From assembly GCA_024679635.1 (NCBI GenBank), contig JAIBDA010000001.1, positions 1 to 32,412 on the forward strand: DNA of 32,412 nucleotides, given 5' to 3'. How positions within the stretch are numbered: position 1 is the first letter of the stretch; the number at the start of each line of letters is the position of its first letter. Below the pieces are notes generated by a model, which saw only the letters and a list, made by a program, of their open reading frames with translations, made no database searches and was not told the DNA's origin. Source of the DNA: Amphritea sp. (GTDB lineage Bacteria; Pseudomonadota; Gammaproteobacteria; Pseudomonadales; Nitrincolaceae). Position numbers and translations under genes: made by a program. Shown piece by piece: positions 32,321 to 32,412 of this stretch.

Positions 32321-32412
32321 CTAAACTTCAACCAGCAATTCGTGTCCGACCACTTCATCTATCACGTCGTACGCTATCCGGTATTCTTTGCCTTCATATT
32401 TAACCACAGCAT
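32321..32412 (-). CDS. Unidentified protein, C-terminal end only
   Basis: The last 29 residues before TAG at 32321-32323, frame continuing past the window edge. The visible end includes VVKYEGKEYRIAYDVIDE and closes VVGHELLVEV, with alternating charged and hydrophobic residues and a beta-strand-like pattern. It looks like real coding sequence, not shadow, but is too short to place in a family. Confidence 0.45.
   Translation of the reverse strand, partial: AVVKYEGKEYRIAYDVIDEVVGHELLVEV

Noticed and set aside
1..32412. CRISPR arrays
   Set aside because: No set of regularly spaced direct repeats was seen; the only tandem repeat (19818-19839) has two short units.

Overview
The window looks like chromosome from a marine gammaproteobacterium of the Oceanospirillales type (Neptuniibacter, Amphritea or Marinobacterium-like). 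This is a family-level guess from protein character and gene content; no 16S gene is present. The left edge is core genome: the end of a flagellar chaperone gene (flgN) and a tRNA-Arg(CCU). A scarred stretch follows, with an IS-like end, a LysR C-terminal remnant and a truncated CHAD-domain gene. Almost everything after that concerns phosphonates, so the locus reads as a phosphonate catabolic island next to a tRNA gene. At the right edge is a broken IS5-type transposase start.

Layout. (1) 1-1907: flgN end, tRNA-Arg, decayed DNA. (2) 1995-2918 (-): outer-membrane porin, then about 690 bp without a clear gene that holds an orphan minus-strand terminator. (3) 3610-11184 (+): an alkaline-phosphatase-superfamily (NPP/phosphonoacetate-hydrolase-like) hydrolase, a complete peptide-type ABC importer (binding protein, two permeases, one fused double ATPase) and a HAD-IB phosphatase, closed by a strong bidirectional terminator. 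(4) 11244-12158 (-): a LysR regulator divergent from (5) 12458-19700 (+), a full C-P lyase gene set phnG-H-I-J-K-L-M-N-P with tight overlaps from G to K. It has no phnCDE transporter, phnF or phnO. (6) 19958-21118 (+): chrA behind a GC-rich repeat patch. (7) 21375-22559 (+): phnZ followed by a frameshifted remnant of its 2-oxoglutarate dioxygenase partner (phnY type). (8) 31906-22636 (-): a 2-aminoethylphosphonate (AEP) module in the order phnR (GntR), FAD oxidoreductase, AEP ABC transporter (binding protein, ATPase, fused permease), phnW, phnX and an EamA-type membrane protein.

How it works together. The AEP module would import AEP and relatives. It would make phosphonoacetaldehyde by transamination (PhnW) or by flavin-dependent oxidation, the latter probably for N-methyl-AEP, and PhnX would split that to acetaldehyde and phosphate. 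PhnZ can cleave (R)-1-hydroxy-AEP to glycine and phosphate, but the gene that would make this substrate from AEP is dead here. C-P lyase handles other phosphonates such as methylphosphonate through ribosyl intermediates. The upstream hydrolase, peptide-type importer and HAD phosphatase are the least explained part. My inference is that they import and trim a phosphonate or phosphate ester or conjugate, supplying the C-P lyase in place of PhnCDE.

Regulation visible in the DNA. A palindrome of the form TCTGGTATATACCAGA sits upstream of the FAD oxidoreductase, the AEP binding protein (as a site plus a half-site 22 bp away) and phnZ. A weaker version overlaps the phnW ribosome-binding site. With the GntR gene at the head of the cluster this outlines a local PhnR regulon that reaches across to phnZ on the other strand. 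The C-P lyase promoter region lacks this motif and carries its own dyads beside the LysR gene.
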